From JBBQWS01 sp038210415 (GTDB lineage Bacteria > Actinomycetota > Actinomycetes > Prado026), in assembly GCA_038210415.1 (NCBI GenBank), contig JBBQWS010000010.1, forward strand, positions 10,546 through 74,545: a DNA stretch of 64,000 nucleotides, in the 5' to 3' direction. The notes under the pieces were generated by a model. That model worked only from the letters and a program-made list of their open reading frames with translations, searched no databases and was not told the DNA's origin. Shown in pieces: positions 27,278 to 35,827 of the stretch. The translations under genes and the position numbers were made by a program. Numbering within the stretch: the stretch's first letter is position 1; each line of letters begins with the position of its first letter.

Positions 27278-29955
27278 GCCGGTTGGACGGGGCCCGTCGG
27301 CCGCGGGTTCCCGCGGACGATCAGGTCCGCTACCAGGCCCGTCCAGCCGGTCTGGTGGCTGGCCCCGAGGCCGCGCCCGTCGTCGCCGTCGAAGTACTCG
27401 TAGAACAGCGGGGTGGCGCTCCAGGCGGCGTCGGTGGAGAGCCGTCCGGCCCCGGCGTTCGCCGGCCGCACCCCGTCCGGGCCGGCGACGAAGAGCGCGA
27501 CGAGCCGGCTGCGAAGCTCGGCCGCGACCCCGCCCAGGGTGGCCTGGACCCCGGACCCGGTAGGGCACTCCACGGTGAAGTCTGCGCCGAGGTAGTGGTC
27601 GTAGTGCTCGAGGGCCTCGATGATCAGGTGGTTGATCGGGAACCAGACCGGACCCCGCCAGTTGGAGTTGCCGCCGTACAGGTAGGTCAGCGACTCGGCC
27701 GGCTCGTAGCCGACGGTGAACGATGCCCCGCCCACGTCGACGGTGAAAGGTTCGTCGAGGTGCCGCTTCGAGAGCGACCGGACGCCGAAAGGCGACAGCA
27801 TGCCCTCCTCGTCGAGCAGCTCGACGAGGACCCTGCGCAGCCGCTCGGGGTCGACGACGGCCAGCATCAGCCGGTCGCTGGTCGCCGTCCGCGTGATGAA
27901 CCCGCAGCCCTCGACCTCCAGACCCCTGCGGGCCAGGAAGTCGGCGAACCGCTTCCGCAAGCGGGTCCGTGGAACCGTTGTCGACTCCGCGATGTCGAGA
28001 GCCGCCAGCACCGGGATCACGCCCACGACCGACTTCACGCGCAGCGGCACGCGTTCGCCGTCCGGCCGAACCAGCTGGTCGTAGAAGAACCCGTCGGCGG
28101 CGTCCCACAGGCCACTGGCCGCGGCACCGTCGGTGATCGCCGCGAAGTGCTCGAAGAACTTCGTCGCGATGTCCTCGTAGACCACGTCGTTCTCCGCCAG
28201 CACCAGGGCGATGCGCAGCATGGTGATCGCGTAGAAGGCCATCCAGGCCGTGCCGTCGCTCTGGTCGAGACGGACGCCCGGGGGCAGCTTCGACCGGTCG
28301 ATCGGGCCGATGTTGTCCAGACCCAGGAAGCCCCCGCCGAAGACATTGTTGCCCTCGGCGTCCTCGCGGTTCACCCACCAGGTGAAGTTCAGCAGGAGCT
28401 TCTGGAAGACCCGTTCCAGGAAGGCGTAGTCGCGGCGACCGGTCGCCTGGTCCTCGATGTCGAAGACCCGCAGGGCCGCCCACGCATGGACGGGGGGGTT
28501 CACATCGTCGAACGACCACTCGTACGACGGCAGGGCACCGTTCGGGTGCATGAACCACTCGCGGCAGAGCAGCACGAGCTGGTACTTCGCGAACGACGGA
28601 TCGATGTGCGCGAACGTGACCGAGTGGAACGCCAGGTCCCATGCGGCGAACCAGGGGTACTCCCAAGGGTCCGGCATCGAGAGGATGTCGTAGGCGTCGA
28701 AGTGCCGCCAGCGCGAATTGCGAACGGTCTTGTGTCCTGGCGGGGGCGGCGGCTCGTCCGGGTCTCCGTCGAGCCACAGCGGTACGTCATAGCGGTAGAA
28801 CTGCTTGCCCCAGATCATCCCGGCGAACGCCTGCCGGGCGACGAGGACCTGCTCGGGTGGAGTCGACGCGGGGACCACCGAGGCGTAGTACTCGTCGGCC
28901 TCCGCGGACCGCTTCGCCCGGGTGGCCTCGAAGGCGGGACCGGCCCAGCCGGCGTCGTGCTCGTCGCCCTCGGTGGGCGAGAACAGCCGCAGTCGCAGCT
29001 CGACCGTTTCGCCCGCCGCGACGTCGACGCGGTACCACCAGGCTGCCTTCGTACCCGTCTGCGCCGGGTTGACCGTCGGTGCGCCGTCGACGACGTGGTC
29101 GTTGATCCCGTCCTTGGGGTATTCCGAGGTCCCGGGTGACCCGAAGAGGCGCCGGCTGTTCGTGGTGTTGTCGCAGAACAAAGGCCTGGGGTGGACATCG
29201 TCCGGGCCAGGGGCGGCGGCGAGGCGGTAGACCCCCGCGCGTTCGTGCTCGGCCAGCAGGTCACCGTTCTCGAGCCGCAGGATCGGAGGAGCGTGGGTGG
29301 CCCCCCAGGACCAGGTGTCGCGGAACCACAGGTGCGGCAGTACGTGCAGCGTGTCGGCGTCCGGCCCGTTGTTGGTGACGCTGATGGTCATGCCGATGTC
29401 GGTGGGCGCGGCCTTGCTGTACGTGACCTCGACGGTCCAGTAGCGGTCGTCGTCGAAGACGCCGGTGTCGAGCAGCTCGAACTCCGGGTCGTTCCGCCCG
29501 CGGGCCGCGTTCTCGGCCCGCAGCCGTTCGTACGGGAACTCTGCCTGGGGGTAGTGGTATCGCCAGCGCAGGTGTGAGTGGCTGGGGGTGGCGTCGACGT
29601 ACCACCAGTACTCCTTGGCGTCCTCGCCGTGGTTGCCCTCGTGCCCGGTCAGTCCGAAGATGCGTTCCTTGAGCAGCGGGTCGCGCCCGTTCCACAGCGC
29701 CAGGCCGAGGCAGAGGTCCTGATGCAGGGTGCACAGCCCGGCGAGGCCGTCCTCGTTCCAGCGGTACGCCCGGGACCTGGCCTGGTCGTGCGTGAACGAC
29801 CGCCAGGCGTCGCCGTCGTCGCTGTAGTCCTCGCGGACGGTGCCCCACGCGCGCTCGGAGAGGTACGGCCCCCAGGTGTACCAGGGGCCGGCATACTCGA
29901 GTCCGTCCTCGGGCCGCCCGACGGTGGCCATCCGCTCGCGTTCCGCGTTGCTCAT
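27274..29955 (-). CDS. GH63/MGH1-like glycoside hydrolase (putative glucosidase)
   Basis: The 893-residue protein has no signal peptide, so it is probably cytosolic. The N-terminal beta-sandwich region (YAGPWYTWGPYLSERAWGTV, WWYVDATPSHSHLRWRYHYP) precedes an (alpha/alpha)6 barrel with ARQAFAGMIWGKQFYRYD, PWFAAWDLAFH, LGLDNIGPIDRS, QSDGTAWMAFYAITML and NWRGPVWFPINHLIIEAL, matching the GH63-like/MGH1 group. Related enzymes act on glucosides, including glucosylglycerate-type compatible solutes or glycogen-like glucans; the substrate here is unknown. An open frame continues upstream, but the ATG at 29955 begins the conserved N-terminus. CAGACT 8 nt upstream could be a weak leaderless -10. Confidence 0.86.
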   Translation of the reverse strand: MSNAERERMATVGRPEDGLEYAGPWYTWGPYLSERAWGTVREDYSDDGDAWRSFTHDQARSRAYRWNEDGLAGLCTLHQDLCLGLALWNGRDPLLKERIFGLTGHEGNHGEDAKEYWWYVDATPSHSHLRWRYHYPQAEFPYERLRAENAARGRNDPEFELLDTGVFDDDRYWTVEVTYSKAAPTDIGMTISVTNNGPDADTLHVLPHLWFRDTWSWGATHAPPILRLENGDLLAEHERAGVYRLAAAPGPDDVHPRPLFCDNTTNSRRLFGSPGTSEYPKDGINDHVVDGAPTVNPAQTGTKAAWWYRVDVAAGETVELRLRLFSPTEGDEHDAGWAGPAFEATRAKRSAEADEYYASVVPASTPPEQVLVARQAFAGMIWGKQFYRYDVPLWLDGDPDEPPPPPGHKTVRNSRWRHFDAYDILSMPDPWEYPWFAAWDLAFHSVTFAHIDPSFAKYQLVLLCREWFMHPNGALPSYEWSFDDVNPPVHAWAALRVFDIEDQATGRRDYAFLERVFQKLLLNFTWWVNREDAEGNNVFGGGFLGLDNIGPIDRSKLPPGVRLDQSDGTAWMAFYAITMLRIALVLAENDVVYEDIATKFFEHFAAITDGAAASGLWDAADGFFYDQLVRPDGERVPLRVKSVVGVIPVLAALDIAESTTVPRTRLRKRFADFLARRGLEVEGCGFITRTATSDRLMLAVVDPERLRRVLVELLDEEGMLSPFGVRSLSKRHLDEPFTVDVGGASFTVGYEPAESLTYLYGGNSNWRGPVWFPINHLIIEALEHYDHYLGADFTVECPTGSGVQATLGGVAAELRSRLVALFVAGPDGVRPANAGAGRLSTDAAWSATPLFYEYFDGDDGRGLGASHQTGWTGLVADLIVRGNPRPTGPVQPA

Positions 29956-29975
29956 GGCGCCCAGTCTGCCTCGGG

Positions 29976-30923
29976 TCAGCCGCGGGCGGTCTCCGCGAGA
30001 ATGACACCGATGAGCAGGACGGCGCCTCCGACCAGCTGCACCCAGCCGAGCTTCTCGCCGAGCCAGAGGTACGCGACCAGCGCCGCCACGACCGGCTCGA
30101 CCATCCCGACGACTCCGACCTGGGTGGCCCGCAGGTGGCGCAGTGCCCCGATGCTCAGGGTGAACGGCAGCAAGGTGCCGCCGATGACGAGGTAGATGGC
30201 CGGGACCCACATGGGCAGGTGCCGCTCGGAGAGGTTGCCCAGCAACGAGATCTGCGTCCCGAGGATGTGCGCGGGGAAGTGCCACCAGGGGGCCAGGACC
30301 GCCCAGAAGACGCTGCCGAAGCCGAATGCGAGGCAGGTCAACGAGATCGGGTCGCGCGATCCGACCATGCGTTCGCCGAGGATGAAGTACAGCGCCAGGG
30401 CGAGTGCGGCGCCCACAGCGGCGGCGACGCCGAGGCGGTCCAGCACCTGCCCGCCCCACACCTGGGCGACGAGCGCGAGCCCGACCATCGCGAGCGCGAG
30501 CGCCGCCCACACCCGTCGCCGCACCGGCTCGCGCAGCACGAACCGGGCCCAGAGCGCGACGATGATCGGTGCCGTGAACTCGATCAGCAGCGCGATTCCC
30601 ACTGGCAGCCGCTTGATCGCCACGAAGTACAGGTACTGGGTCATGGCAAAGCCGAGGGTGCCGTACAGGGCGATCCACGGTGCCTCGCGCCGGGTGAAGC
30701 GGAGCGAGTGCGGGCGCCGGATCAGCAGGTAGACCAGCAGCCCCAGAAAGGCGCCCCCCGAGCGCAGCTGGGTGAGCTGAGGCGCCGCGAGGCCGCCGAC
30801 GAGCATCACCTTGGAGACGGTGCCGTTGATGGCGAAGAGGACGGCCGAGGTGACGACCATGGCGTACCCGGTGCGGCGCCTACGGTCCACCGGCCCCGCG
30901 ACGGCCACGATGCCCTCGACCAC
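29976..30923 (-). CDS. EamA-family (DMT) transporter
   Basis: The 315-residue protein has ten predicted helices in two EamA halves (about residues 18-150 and 160-312). Typical segments are AINGTVSKVMLVGG, PVGIALLIEFTAPIIVALWA and GVVGMVEPVVAALVAYLWLGE. Members export amino acids or other metabolites, or are uncharacterised; the substrate cannot be called. GTG start at 30923 with a TAGCCT -10 candidate 6 nt upstream, so the mRNA may be leaderless. Separated by 20 nt from the downstream glycosidase gene. Confidence 0.9.
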   Translation of the reverse strand: MVEGIVAVAGPVDRRRRTGYAMVVTSAVLFAINGTVSKVMLVGGLAAPQLTQLRSGGAFLGLLVYLLIRRPHSLRFTRREAPWIALYGTLGFAMTQYLYFVAIKRLPVGIALLIEFTAPIIVALWARFVLREPVRRRVWAALALAMVGLALVAQVWGGQVLDRLGVAAAVGAALALALYFILGERMVGSRDPISLTCLAFGFGSVFWAVLAPWWHFPAHILGTQISLLGNLSERHLPMWVPAIYLVIGGTLLPFTLSIGALRHLRATQVGVVGMVEPVVAALVAYLWLGEKLGWVQLVGGAVLLIGVILAETARG

Positions 30924-30929
30924 CGGCGG

Positions 30930-30935
30930 AGGCTA
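30930..30935 (-). promoter_or_regulatory. -10 element of a probable leaderless EamA-gene promoter
   Basis: TAGCCT on the minus strand ends 6 nt before the GTG start and overlaps the TAG stop codon of the upstream lipoprotein gene. No Shine-Dalgarno is visible. Confidence 0.4.
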
Positions 30936-31547
30936 GCAGGAGGTCGACGCCCCGAGCCCCGCGGGGACAGCGAGCACCGACGTCGTGAACGGCGAGCCGC
31001 CGCCGACCTTCACGTGCTTGAGGCTGATCGACGCGACCGGACCGGCGACGTCGACGACGACGCGCCAGCTGCCGGCGCCGGAGGCCGTGACCGGACCGTC
31101 CTCCGGCAGCAGCGTCCACCGCGATCCTCCGGCCAGAGTGACCGAGAACGTCGCCCGGTGCCCGCCCCCCGACAGCGGGACGCAGCTGACGCCGCTCGCC
31201 GCGACCAGACTCGGTGGCTGCATCCCGTCCGGCATCGGCCCGTTGGGGAAGGGCGATCGGGTCGCGGCGGGCGTGGAGCCTGATGCCGAGGCGGACGCGG
31301 TGGCGCTCGTGGGGCTGCCCGCAGTGGCGCTCGGCTCCACCGACAAGGCTCCGGGGGGCCCGGCCGACGCCGACGACGGCGTGGGCTGGGCGCCCGAGCC
31401 GGTCACCGAGGCGGTCACCGAGCTGGAGGCGGCACCGGACCCGCCGGCGCATCCGGTCAGACTGACCCCCAGCAGCAGGCAACCGAGAAGGCAACCGGGC
31501 AAGCAACGCAGACCCGATCCGAAGGCTCCGGGCCGGGTCCGGTGCAT
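30933..31547 (-). CDS. Putative lipoprotein, Ser/Thr/Ala-rich
   Basis: The 204-residue protein was not recognised as a named family. It has an N-terminal hydrophobic stretch with lipobox VSLTGCAGG (Cys near residue 33), a disordered Ser/Thr/Ala/Pro-rich linker of about 80 residues, and a small C-terminal beta-rich domain (GGHRATFSVTLAGGSRWTLL, then SISLKHVKVGG) with Cys near the middle and at the extreme C-terminus. The likely location is the outer face of the membrane. ATG at 31547, 4 nt after the stop of the ThDP enzyme gene, so probably co-transcribed with it. Confidence 0.75.
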   Translation of the reverse strand: MHRTRPGAFGSGLRCLPGCLLGCLLLGVSLTGCAGGSGAASSSVTASVTGSGAQPTPSSASAGPPGALSVEPSATAGSPTSATASASASGSTPAATRSPFPNGPMPDGMQPPSLVAASGVSCVPLSGGGHRATFSVTLAGGSRWTLLPEDGPVTASGAGSWRVVVDVAGPVASISLKHVKVGGGSPFTTSVLAVPAGLGASTSC

Positions 31548-31551
31548 CGGG

Positions 31552-33189
31552 TCAGCCTTCCTTCCAGCGCGGTGAGGTCGTGCGCGGCGGGTGCAGCGCG
31601 GCCTTGAGCAGCACGAGCCGCGGCCCGCCCGACGCCGCCGCCCGGGCGAGCGCTGCGCGCAGCGGCTCCCCTGGTGCATCGGCCGCCTCCGCTTGGATCT
31701 GGAATGCCGCCGCGAGGGCAAGCCAGTCGGGACCGACCAGGTCGACCCCCCGCTCGGGATGTCCGCGCACCTGCTGGTCGAACCGCAACATGCCGTACCC
31801 GGCGTCGTCGACCACGAGGACCGTCACCGGGAGCCGTTCCTGGACGAGAGTCGCGAGCTCCCCGAGCGCCATGGCCAGGCCGCCGTCCCCGCAGACGACG
31901 AGCGTCGGGGACCTGCCCTGCGCGGCGCCTACGGACGCCGGCAGGGCGTATCCGAGGGTGCCCCAGCCGACCGGGTACAGCAGCTGGCGCGGACGGCTGA
32001 CCGCGGCGTAGCCGCCTACCCAGTAGCCGGCCACCGCCATATCGCAGACGATCGTGCCGTCCTGCGGCCAGCCCTGCTCGACCGCGCCGAGCAGCTCGGC
32101 GGCCGCAGCCGTCCGCGGGTCTTCGGCGAGCCCGCGACGCACCGTCGAGGCGATCCGGAACACCGAGTCGCCCCAGACCTCGCGCTGCCGCAACCGCAGC
32201 GAGACCGCGTCGCAGAAGAGCCCGGCGTCGGCCACGACAGCGACGTCCGCGGGGTAGTTCAGCTCGACCTGACCCGCGTCGGTGTTCACCGACAGCAGGC
32301 GCGGCGGCATCGACATCGACCAGTTGCGGGTGTTCATGCCGTCGAACGCCGTGCCGATCGCGATCATGAGGTCGGCCGACGCGACGAGCTGCGCGACGAG
32401 GGGCTCGTGCACAGGCGCCCCGACGAGCAGCGGGTGGTCCGGCGCGAGCACCCCCCGGCCAGCGTACGACGTGACCACAGGGGCCCCGAGCCGGGCGGCG
32501 AACGCGGCGAGCGCCTCCGCCGCGTCGCTCTGCACGACACCTCCCCCCGCCCAGACGACCGGGCGGGACGAGCCGGCGATCAGGGCCAGCGCGGCGTCGA
32601 CGTCGACCGGGCGGGCGGCTACCGGGGCGGGCACCCGGGCCCTCGGGATGCCTCGGCCGACCCCGGTGAGCGGCGCCGAGAGCACGTCGGTCGGGATGCC
32701 GACGTAAACGGGCCCACGCGGGTGCGCCATCGCCGTGCCGACGGCTCTGGCCACGGCCTCGACGGCGGCCAGCGGCGACTCGGCGCGGTAGACCGCCTTG
32801 GCCAGCGGGGCGAACAGGGCGCCTTGGTCGGCGCTCTCGTGCAGGAGCCCGCGTACCACCCCCGGCCGGCGCAGCGTCGTCGGGACGTCCGCGGCGATCA
32901 CGACGACCGGCGACCCGGACGCCGCGGCCTCCCCGAAGGCGGCCAGGGCGTTCGCTGCGCCCGGCCCCGTCGTCGTCAGGGCAACCCCCAGACCGCCGGT
33001 CGCACGGGCCAGCCCGTCGGCGGCGTAGACGGTGGTCTGCTCGTGCCGGACTCCGACGACGCGGGGATGCCCCGGGCCGGCGGCGTCCCAGAACGCCAGG
33101 TTGTGGACCCCGGGCAACCCGAAGACCGTGGTCACGCCGAAGTCGGCGAGCAGGTCGAGTACGGCTGCCGCCGTGGTTCCGGTGCTCAT
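31552..33189 (-). CDS. Thiamine-diphosphate enzyme, acetolactate synthase-like
   Basis: The 545-residue protein has the three-domain ThDP fold: an N-terminal Pyr domain with catalytic Glu50 (VRHEQTTVYAADG), a central domain (VVWAGGGVVQSDAAEAL), and a C-terminal ThDP-binding domain (CGDGGLAMALGELATLVQE, then VVDDAGYGM). The usual Asn-Asn after the GDG motif is Asp-Asp here. Relatives include acetolactate synthase, benzoylformate decarboxylase and oxalyl-CoA decarboxylase. No regulatory subunit gene is adjacent, so branched-chain amino acid synthesis is unlikely. Substrate unknown. ATG at 33189 starts the conserved region; the longer open frame upstream has no support. Confidence 0.85.
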   Translation of the reverse strand: MSTGTTAAAVLDLLADFGVTTVFGLPGVHNLAFWDAAGPGHPRVVGVRHEQTTVYAADGLARATGGLGVALTTTGPGAANALAAFGEAAASGSPVVVIAADVPTTLRRPGVVRGLLHESADQGALFAPLAKAVYRAESPLAAVEAVARAVGTAMAHPRGPVYVGIPTDVLSAPLTGVGRGIPRARVPAPVAARPVDVDAALALIAGSSRPVVWAGGGVVQSDAAEALAAFAARLGAPVVTSYAGRGVLAPDHPLLVGAPVHEPLVAQLVASADLMIAIGTAFDGMNTRNWSMSMPPRLLSVNTDAGQVELNYPADVAVVADAGLFCDAVSLRLRQREVWGDSVFRIASTVRRGLAEDPRTAAAAELLGAVEQGWPQDGTIVCDMAVAGYWVGGYAAVSRPRQLLYPVGWGTLGYALPASVGAAQGRSPTLVVCGDGGLAMALGELATLVQERLPVTVLVVDDAGYGMLRFDQQVRGHPERGVDLVGPDWLALAAAFQIQAEAADAPGEPLRAALARAAASGGPRLVLLKAALHPPRTTSPRWKEG

Positions 33190-33327
33190 GGCCCCATCCT
33201 GGCGCATCGCCCGCGGGCGACGGAGGTCGGCCGATGCCGGCTTCGTAGTTCGTCGGCGTTGGAGCAACCGACCGACAAAATCGCCCGACATTGCGGTCCA
33301 ATGATGTCGAAACCGTCGCCGAACGGC

Positions 33328-33333
33328 TACCTT
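33328..33333 (+). promoter_or_regulatory. -10 element of a probable leaderless promoter (DksA-like gene)
   Basis: TACCTT ends 7 nt before the GTG start at 33341, predicting a leaderless transcript. A -35 match is poor. Confidence 0.35.
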
Positions 33334-33340
33334 TGCCGCT

Positions 33341-33694
33341 GTGGACCAGAGCGCGGACGCCGCGGGGCTCGACCTCGCCTGGCTCTCCGCTGCCCTGGTG
33401 ACCAAGCGAGAAGAGATCGAGTCCGAGCTCGACCTGATGAGCCGGTTGACCACCGACATGAGCTCGGGCCAGCTCGGTCGCTCGGGCGACGGCAGCATCA
33501 CCGTCGAACGGTTGACCCAGGTGGCTGCCTACGACCGGGTCGGGCTGCTGCTCTCCGACGTGATCCGGGCCCAGGTCAAGATCACCGACGGCACGGTCGG
33601 CTTCTGCGACCGCTGTGGCGAGGTGATCGCCGTGGACCGGCTGCGGGCGCTCCCCTGGGCCACGCGTTGTGTGACCTGCCCCGCTGCCTACTAG
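33341..33694 (+). CDS. TraR/DksA-type C4 zinc finger protein
   Basis: The 117-residue protein has an N-terminal helical region (ALVTKREEIESELDLMSRL, about residues 15-80) and a C-terminal four-cysteine zinc finger CDRCGEVI ... RCVTCPAAY, the layout of DksA/TraR-type proteins that bind RNA polymerase or act as small adaptors. It is shorter than E. coli DksA (151 residues), and the coiled-coil tip lacks an obvious Asp-x-x-Asp-Ala motif, so a DksA-like stringent role is not established. GTG start. Confidence 0.78.
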   Translation: MDQSADAAGLDLAWLSAALVTKREEIESELDLMSRLTTDMSSGQLGRSGDGSITVERLTQVAAYDRVGLLLSDVIRAQVKITDGTVGFCDRCGEVIAVDRLRALPWATRCVTCPAAY

Positions 33695-33697
33695 GGT
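33692..33697 (+). promoter_or_regulatory. -10 element of a probable leaderless ddaH-like promoter
   Basis: TAGGGT ends 7 nt before the ATG at 33705 and overlaps the stop codon of the DksA-like gene. No Shine-Dalgarno is present. Confidence 0.4.
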
Positions 33698-33704
33698 CCG
33701 GCGC

Positions 33705-34595
33705 ATGACCTCTGCCGACCAGACCCCCTCCTCGGTCACCACGTTCGGGGTGCGTTCCGAGACCGCCCCACTTCGTCGGGTCGTCACCGCGACTCCCACC
33801 ACCGTCGGCGACTTCACCGGGGCGGGCTGGCGAACTCCCGACTCGGGCCTGCTGCTGGCCCAGCACGAAGCCTTCCGTGAGCTGCTCACCGGCCTCGGCG
33901 TCGAGGTCGTGAACGCCCCCGCCCTGGACGGGCTTGTCGACTTCACCTTCGTCCACGACTCCTGCTTCGTGGTGGGCTCGGGATTCGTCGAGCTGAACAT
34001 GCGCAAGCCGGTGCGCTCGCCCGAGCCGCCCGTGCTCGCCCGGTTCCTCCGGGACGAGGTCGGGGTGCCGCAGGTCGCGACGATCGGCGGGGACGCCCGG
34101 GTGGACGGCGGCGACATGTTCTGGCTCGACGCCGACACCCTGGCCGTCGGTCGCGGCTACCGCACCAACGCCGCCGCCATCGAGCAGCTGCGCGCGGCGC
34201 TGGCCCCCGAGAGTGCTCGGGTCGTCGACTTCGACCTGCCGGCCTGGCGCGGGCCCGACCACGTCCTGCACCTGATGAGCGTGGTGTCTCTGGTGTCCGA
34301 CTCCCTGGCCCTCACCTACCCGCCGCTGGCGCCGGTGGCGCTGCTCGAGGCACTGGCCGAGCGGGGTATCCGCGCGATCGAGGTCGACGACGACGATTTC
34401 GAGAACCAGGGCTGCAACGTCCTCGCCATCCGCCCCGGGGTGATCGTGATGACCGACGCCACCCCGCGCACGCTCGCGAAGGCCGAGGCGGCCGGGATCG
34501 AGGTCCACACGTACGCCGCCAGCGAGATCAACAAGGGCGACGGCGGGCCCACCTGCCTCACCCGCCCGGTCCTGCGTGGCGGTGCGGCCTCGTGA
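33705..34595 (+). CDS. Dimethylargininase (DDAH)-type amidinohydrolase
   Basis: The 296-residue protein has the pentein fold of the arginine-modifying family. It shows FVHDSCFVV, DARVDGGDMFWLDAD (acidic substrate-binding residues), the catalytic His189 in DHVLHLMSV and the nucleophile Cys284 in GGPTCLTRPV near the C-terminus. Known relatives hydrolyse methylated arginines to citrulline, or act on arginine or ornithine compounds; the size and GGPTC ending fit DDAH better than ArcA-type arginine deiminase. No arginine catabolic operon surrounds it. The stop overlaps the next GTG. Confidence 0.86.
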   Translation: MTSADQTPSSVTTFGVRSETAPLRRVVTATPTTVGDFTGAGWRTPDSGLLLAQHEAFRELLTGLGVEVVNAPALDGLVDFTFVHDSCFVVGSGFVELNMRKPVRSPEPPVLARFLRDEVGVPQVATIGGDARVDGGDMFWLDADTLAVGRGYRTNAAAIEQLRAALAPESARVVDFDLPAWRGPDHVLHLMSVVSLVSDSLALTYPPLAPVALLEALAERGIRAIEVDDDDFENQGCNVLAIRPGVIVMTDATPRTLAKAEAAGIEVHTYAASEINKGDGGPTCLTRPVLRGGAAS

Positions 34596-34906
34596 TCACC
34601 CATACCGTCCTGTTCCGGTTCTCGGCCGACGACGCGACGGCGGCCACCGAGGTCGCCGAGGCGAAGCGGCTGCTCGAGCTGATGCCCCCGCTGATCCCCG
34701 AGCTCCGGTCGCTGCGGGTCGGGGTCGACGGGCGGCGGCTGGTCGACGGCGCCCGGGTGGCGGTCGCGTACGACCTGGCGCTGGTCACCACCCATGACTC
34801 CTGGGACGACCTCGACGCCTACGCCGTCCACCCCGAGCACGTCCGGCTCACCGCGTTCATCCGGGAGCGGGCCACCGAGCGCGCGGTCGTCGACTCCTCC
34901 GACTAG
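34592..34906 (+). CDS. Dabb (stress-responsive alpha/beta barrel) domain protein
   Basis: The 104-residue protein opens ITHTVLFRFS and contains DLALVTTHDSWDDLDAYAVHPEHV, both typical of the small dimeric Dabb ferredoxin-like fold. Members are poorly characterised, and some are enzymes of ring or polyketide chemistry. GTG at 34592 overlaps the DDAH stop, so the two are co-expressed. Confidence 0.86.
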   Translation: MITHTVLFRFSADDATAATEVAEAKRLLELMPPLIPELRSLRVGVDGRRLVDGARVAVAYDLALVTTHDSWDDLDAYAVHPEHVRLTAFIRERATERAVVDSSD

Positions 34907-34951
34907 TCAAAGACCCCCCGGACGGGCCATGACAGTGCTCCGGCAGCGACC

Positions 34952-34957
34952 TAGCCT
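34952..34957 (+). promoter_or_regulatory. -10 element before the 48-residue ORF
   Basis: TAGCCT ends 6 nt before the GTG at 34964. The intervening GGAGGC also looks like a Shine-Dalgarno, so either leaderless or conventional initiation is possible. Confidence 0.35.
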
Positions 34958-34963
34958 GGAGGC

Positions 34964-35110
34964 GTGAACAGGGACGCCCGACTGCACGACGCCGTCGCGC
35001 TCGAGGAGATCGAGCTCTACGGTGACGTCGTCATCGCGGCTTCGGCGCACGAGCGGCCGCTGACTGCCGCCGAGATCGACGCCGTCCTGGGCCTGGTCCG
35101 GGCCACCTGA
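34964..35110 (+). CDS. Small conserved acidic protein, 48 residues
   Basis: A GTG-started frame reads VNRDARLHDAVALEEIELYG and continues DVVIAASAHERPLTAAEIDA before ending in a short helix. The pattern of two amphipathic helices and third-position GC bias support a real gene, and similar short proteins are familiar from other actinobacteria by recollection. GGAGG lies directly upstream. Function unknown. It precedes the phosphate-uptake operon but is separated from it by about 97 nt. Confidence 0.65.
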   Translation: MNRDARLHDAVALEEIELYGDVVIAASAHERPLTAAEIDAVLGLVRAT

Positions 35111-35166
35111 CGAGAGCGAAGCGCGGACGTTCTACGGTAGGGCGGACCGCGCGGTGACCGTGGGCC

Positions 35167-35172
35167 TAGCAT
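35167..35172 (+). promoter_or_regulatory. Candidate -10 element of the DUF47-pit operon
   Basis: TAGCAT lies about 36 nt before the TTG start of the DUF47 gene. It would place the transcription start near 35179, just where the PHO-box-like repeats begin. No convincing -35 box was found. Confidence 0.35.
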
Positions 35173-35178
35173 CCAGGA

Positions 35179-35211
35179 GCACACCGCCCGTTCACCTGGG
35201 AGTCACCTTGC
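35179..35211 (+). promoter_or_regulatory. PHO-box-like 11-bp direct repeats over the DUF47-pit start
   Basis: Three 11-bp units begin GCACACC, GTTCACC and AGTCACC at 35179, 35190 and 35201, resembling the GTTCACC direct repeats bound by PhoP in Streptomyces. They lie downstream of the candidate -10 and run into the start codon, a position suited to repression. In Streptomyces the low-affinity pit gene is known to be under PhoP control. Binding here is inferred. Confidence 0.5.
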
Positions 35212-35822
35212 GTCTCACTCCGCGCGACACGCGGTTCTTCGTCATGTTCTCGGACGCCGCGGGGCACCTCGTCATCGGCGCTGCGCTGCTCTCCGAGCTG
35301 CTGGCTGCCGAACCGCGCGACCGAGGCCGGATCGCCGAGCGGATGCGCGACGCCGAGCACGCGGCGGACGAGACCACCCACGTCATCATGTCCACCGTCA
35401 ACAGCACCTTCATCACGCCCTTCGACCGGCAGGACATCTACACGCTGGCGTCGAACCTCGACGACGTGATGGACGCGATGGACGCCGCGGTCGACCTCGT
35501 GGTGCTCTACCACTGCCAGGAGCTGCCACCGGAGTTCGGTGACCAGGTCAACGTCCTGACCCGGGCCGCTGAGCTCACCGCTCAGGCCATGCCGCGGCTG
35601 CGCACGATGAAGGACCTCTCGGACTACTGGATCGAGATCAACCGCCTGGAGAACGAGGCGGACCGGACCCATCGGCGCTTCCTCGCGCGGCTCTTCGGCG
35701 GTGAGTACGACGCCATGACGGTGCTCAAGCTGAAGGACGTGGCCGAGGCCCTCGAGGAAGCCGCGGACGCCTTCGAACGGATCGCCAACACGATCGAGAC
35801 CATCGCCGTCAAGGAGTCCTGA
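35208..35822 (+). CDS. DUF47 (PhoU-like) phosphate transport accessory protein
   Basis: The protein has about 204 residues and is all-helical. It has RLTPRDTRFFVMFSDAAGHL at the N-terminus, FITPFDRQDIYTLASNLDDVMDAMD in the middle, and IEINRLENEADRTHRRFL and EEAADAFERIANTIETI near the end, the acidic metal-binding pattern of DUF47/PhoU-like proteins. These partner PiT transporters and modulate phosphate uptake. The TTG at 35208, with GGGAG 5 nt upstream, begins the conserved region; a GTG at 35154 is the upstream alternative. 5 nt separate it from the transporter gene. Confidence 0.9.
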   Translation: MRLTPRDTRFFVMFSDAAGHLVIGAALLSELLAAEPRDRGRIAERMRDAEHAADETTHVIMSTVNSTFITPFDRQDIYTLASNLDDVMDAMDAAVDLVVLYHCQELPPEFGDQVNVLTRAAELTAQAMPRLRTMKDLSDYWIEINRLENEADRTHRRFLARLFGGEYDAMTVLKLKDVAEALEEAADAFERIANTIETIAVKES

Positions 35823-35827
35823 CGCTG

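Noticed and set aside
33190..33501. N-terminal extension of the ThDP enzyme
   Set aside because: The extra residues show no family similarity; the ATG at 33189 begins the conserved Pyr domain.
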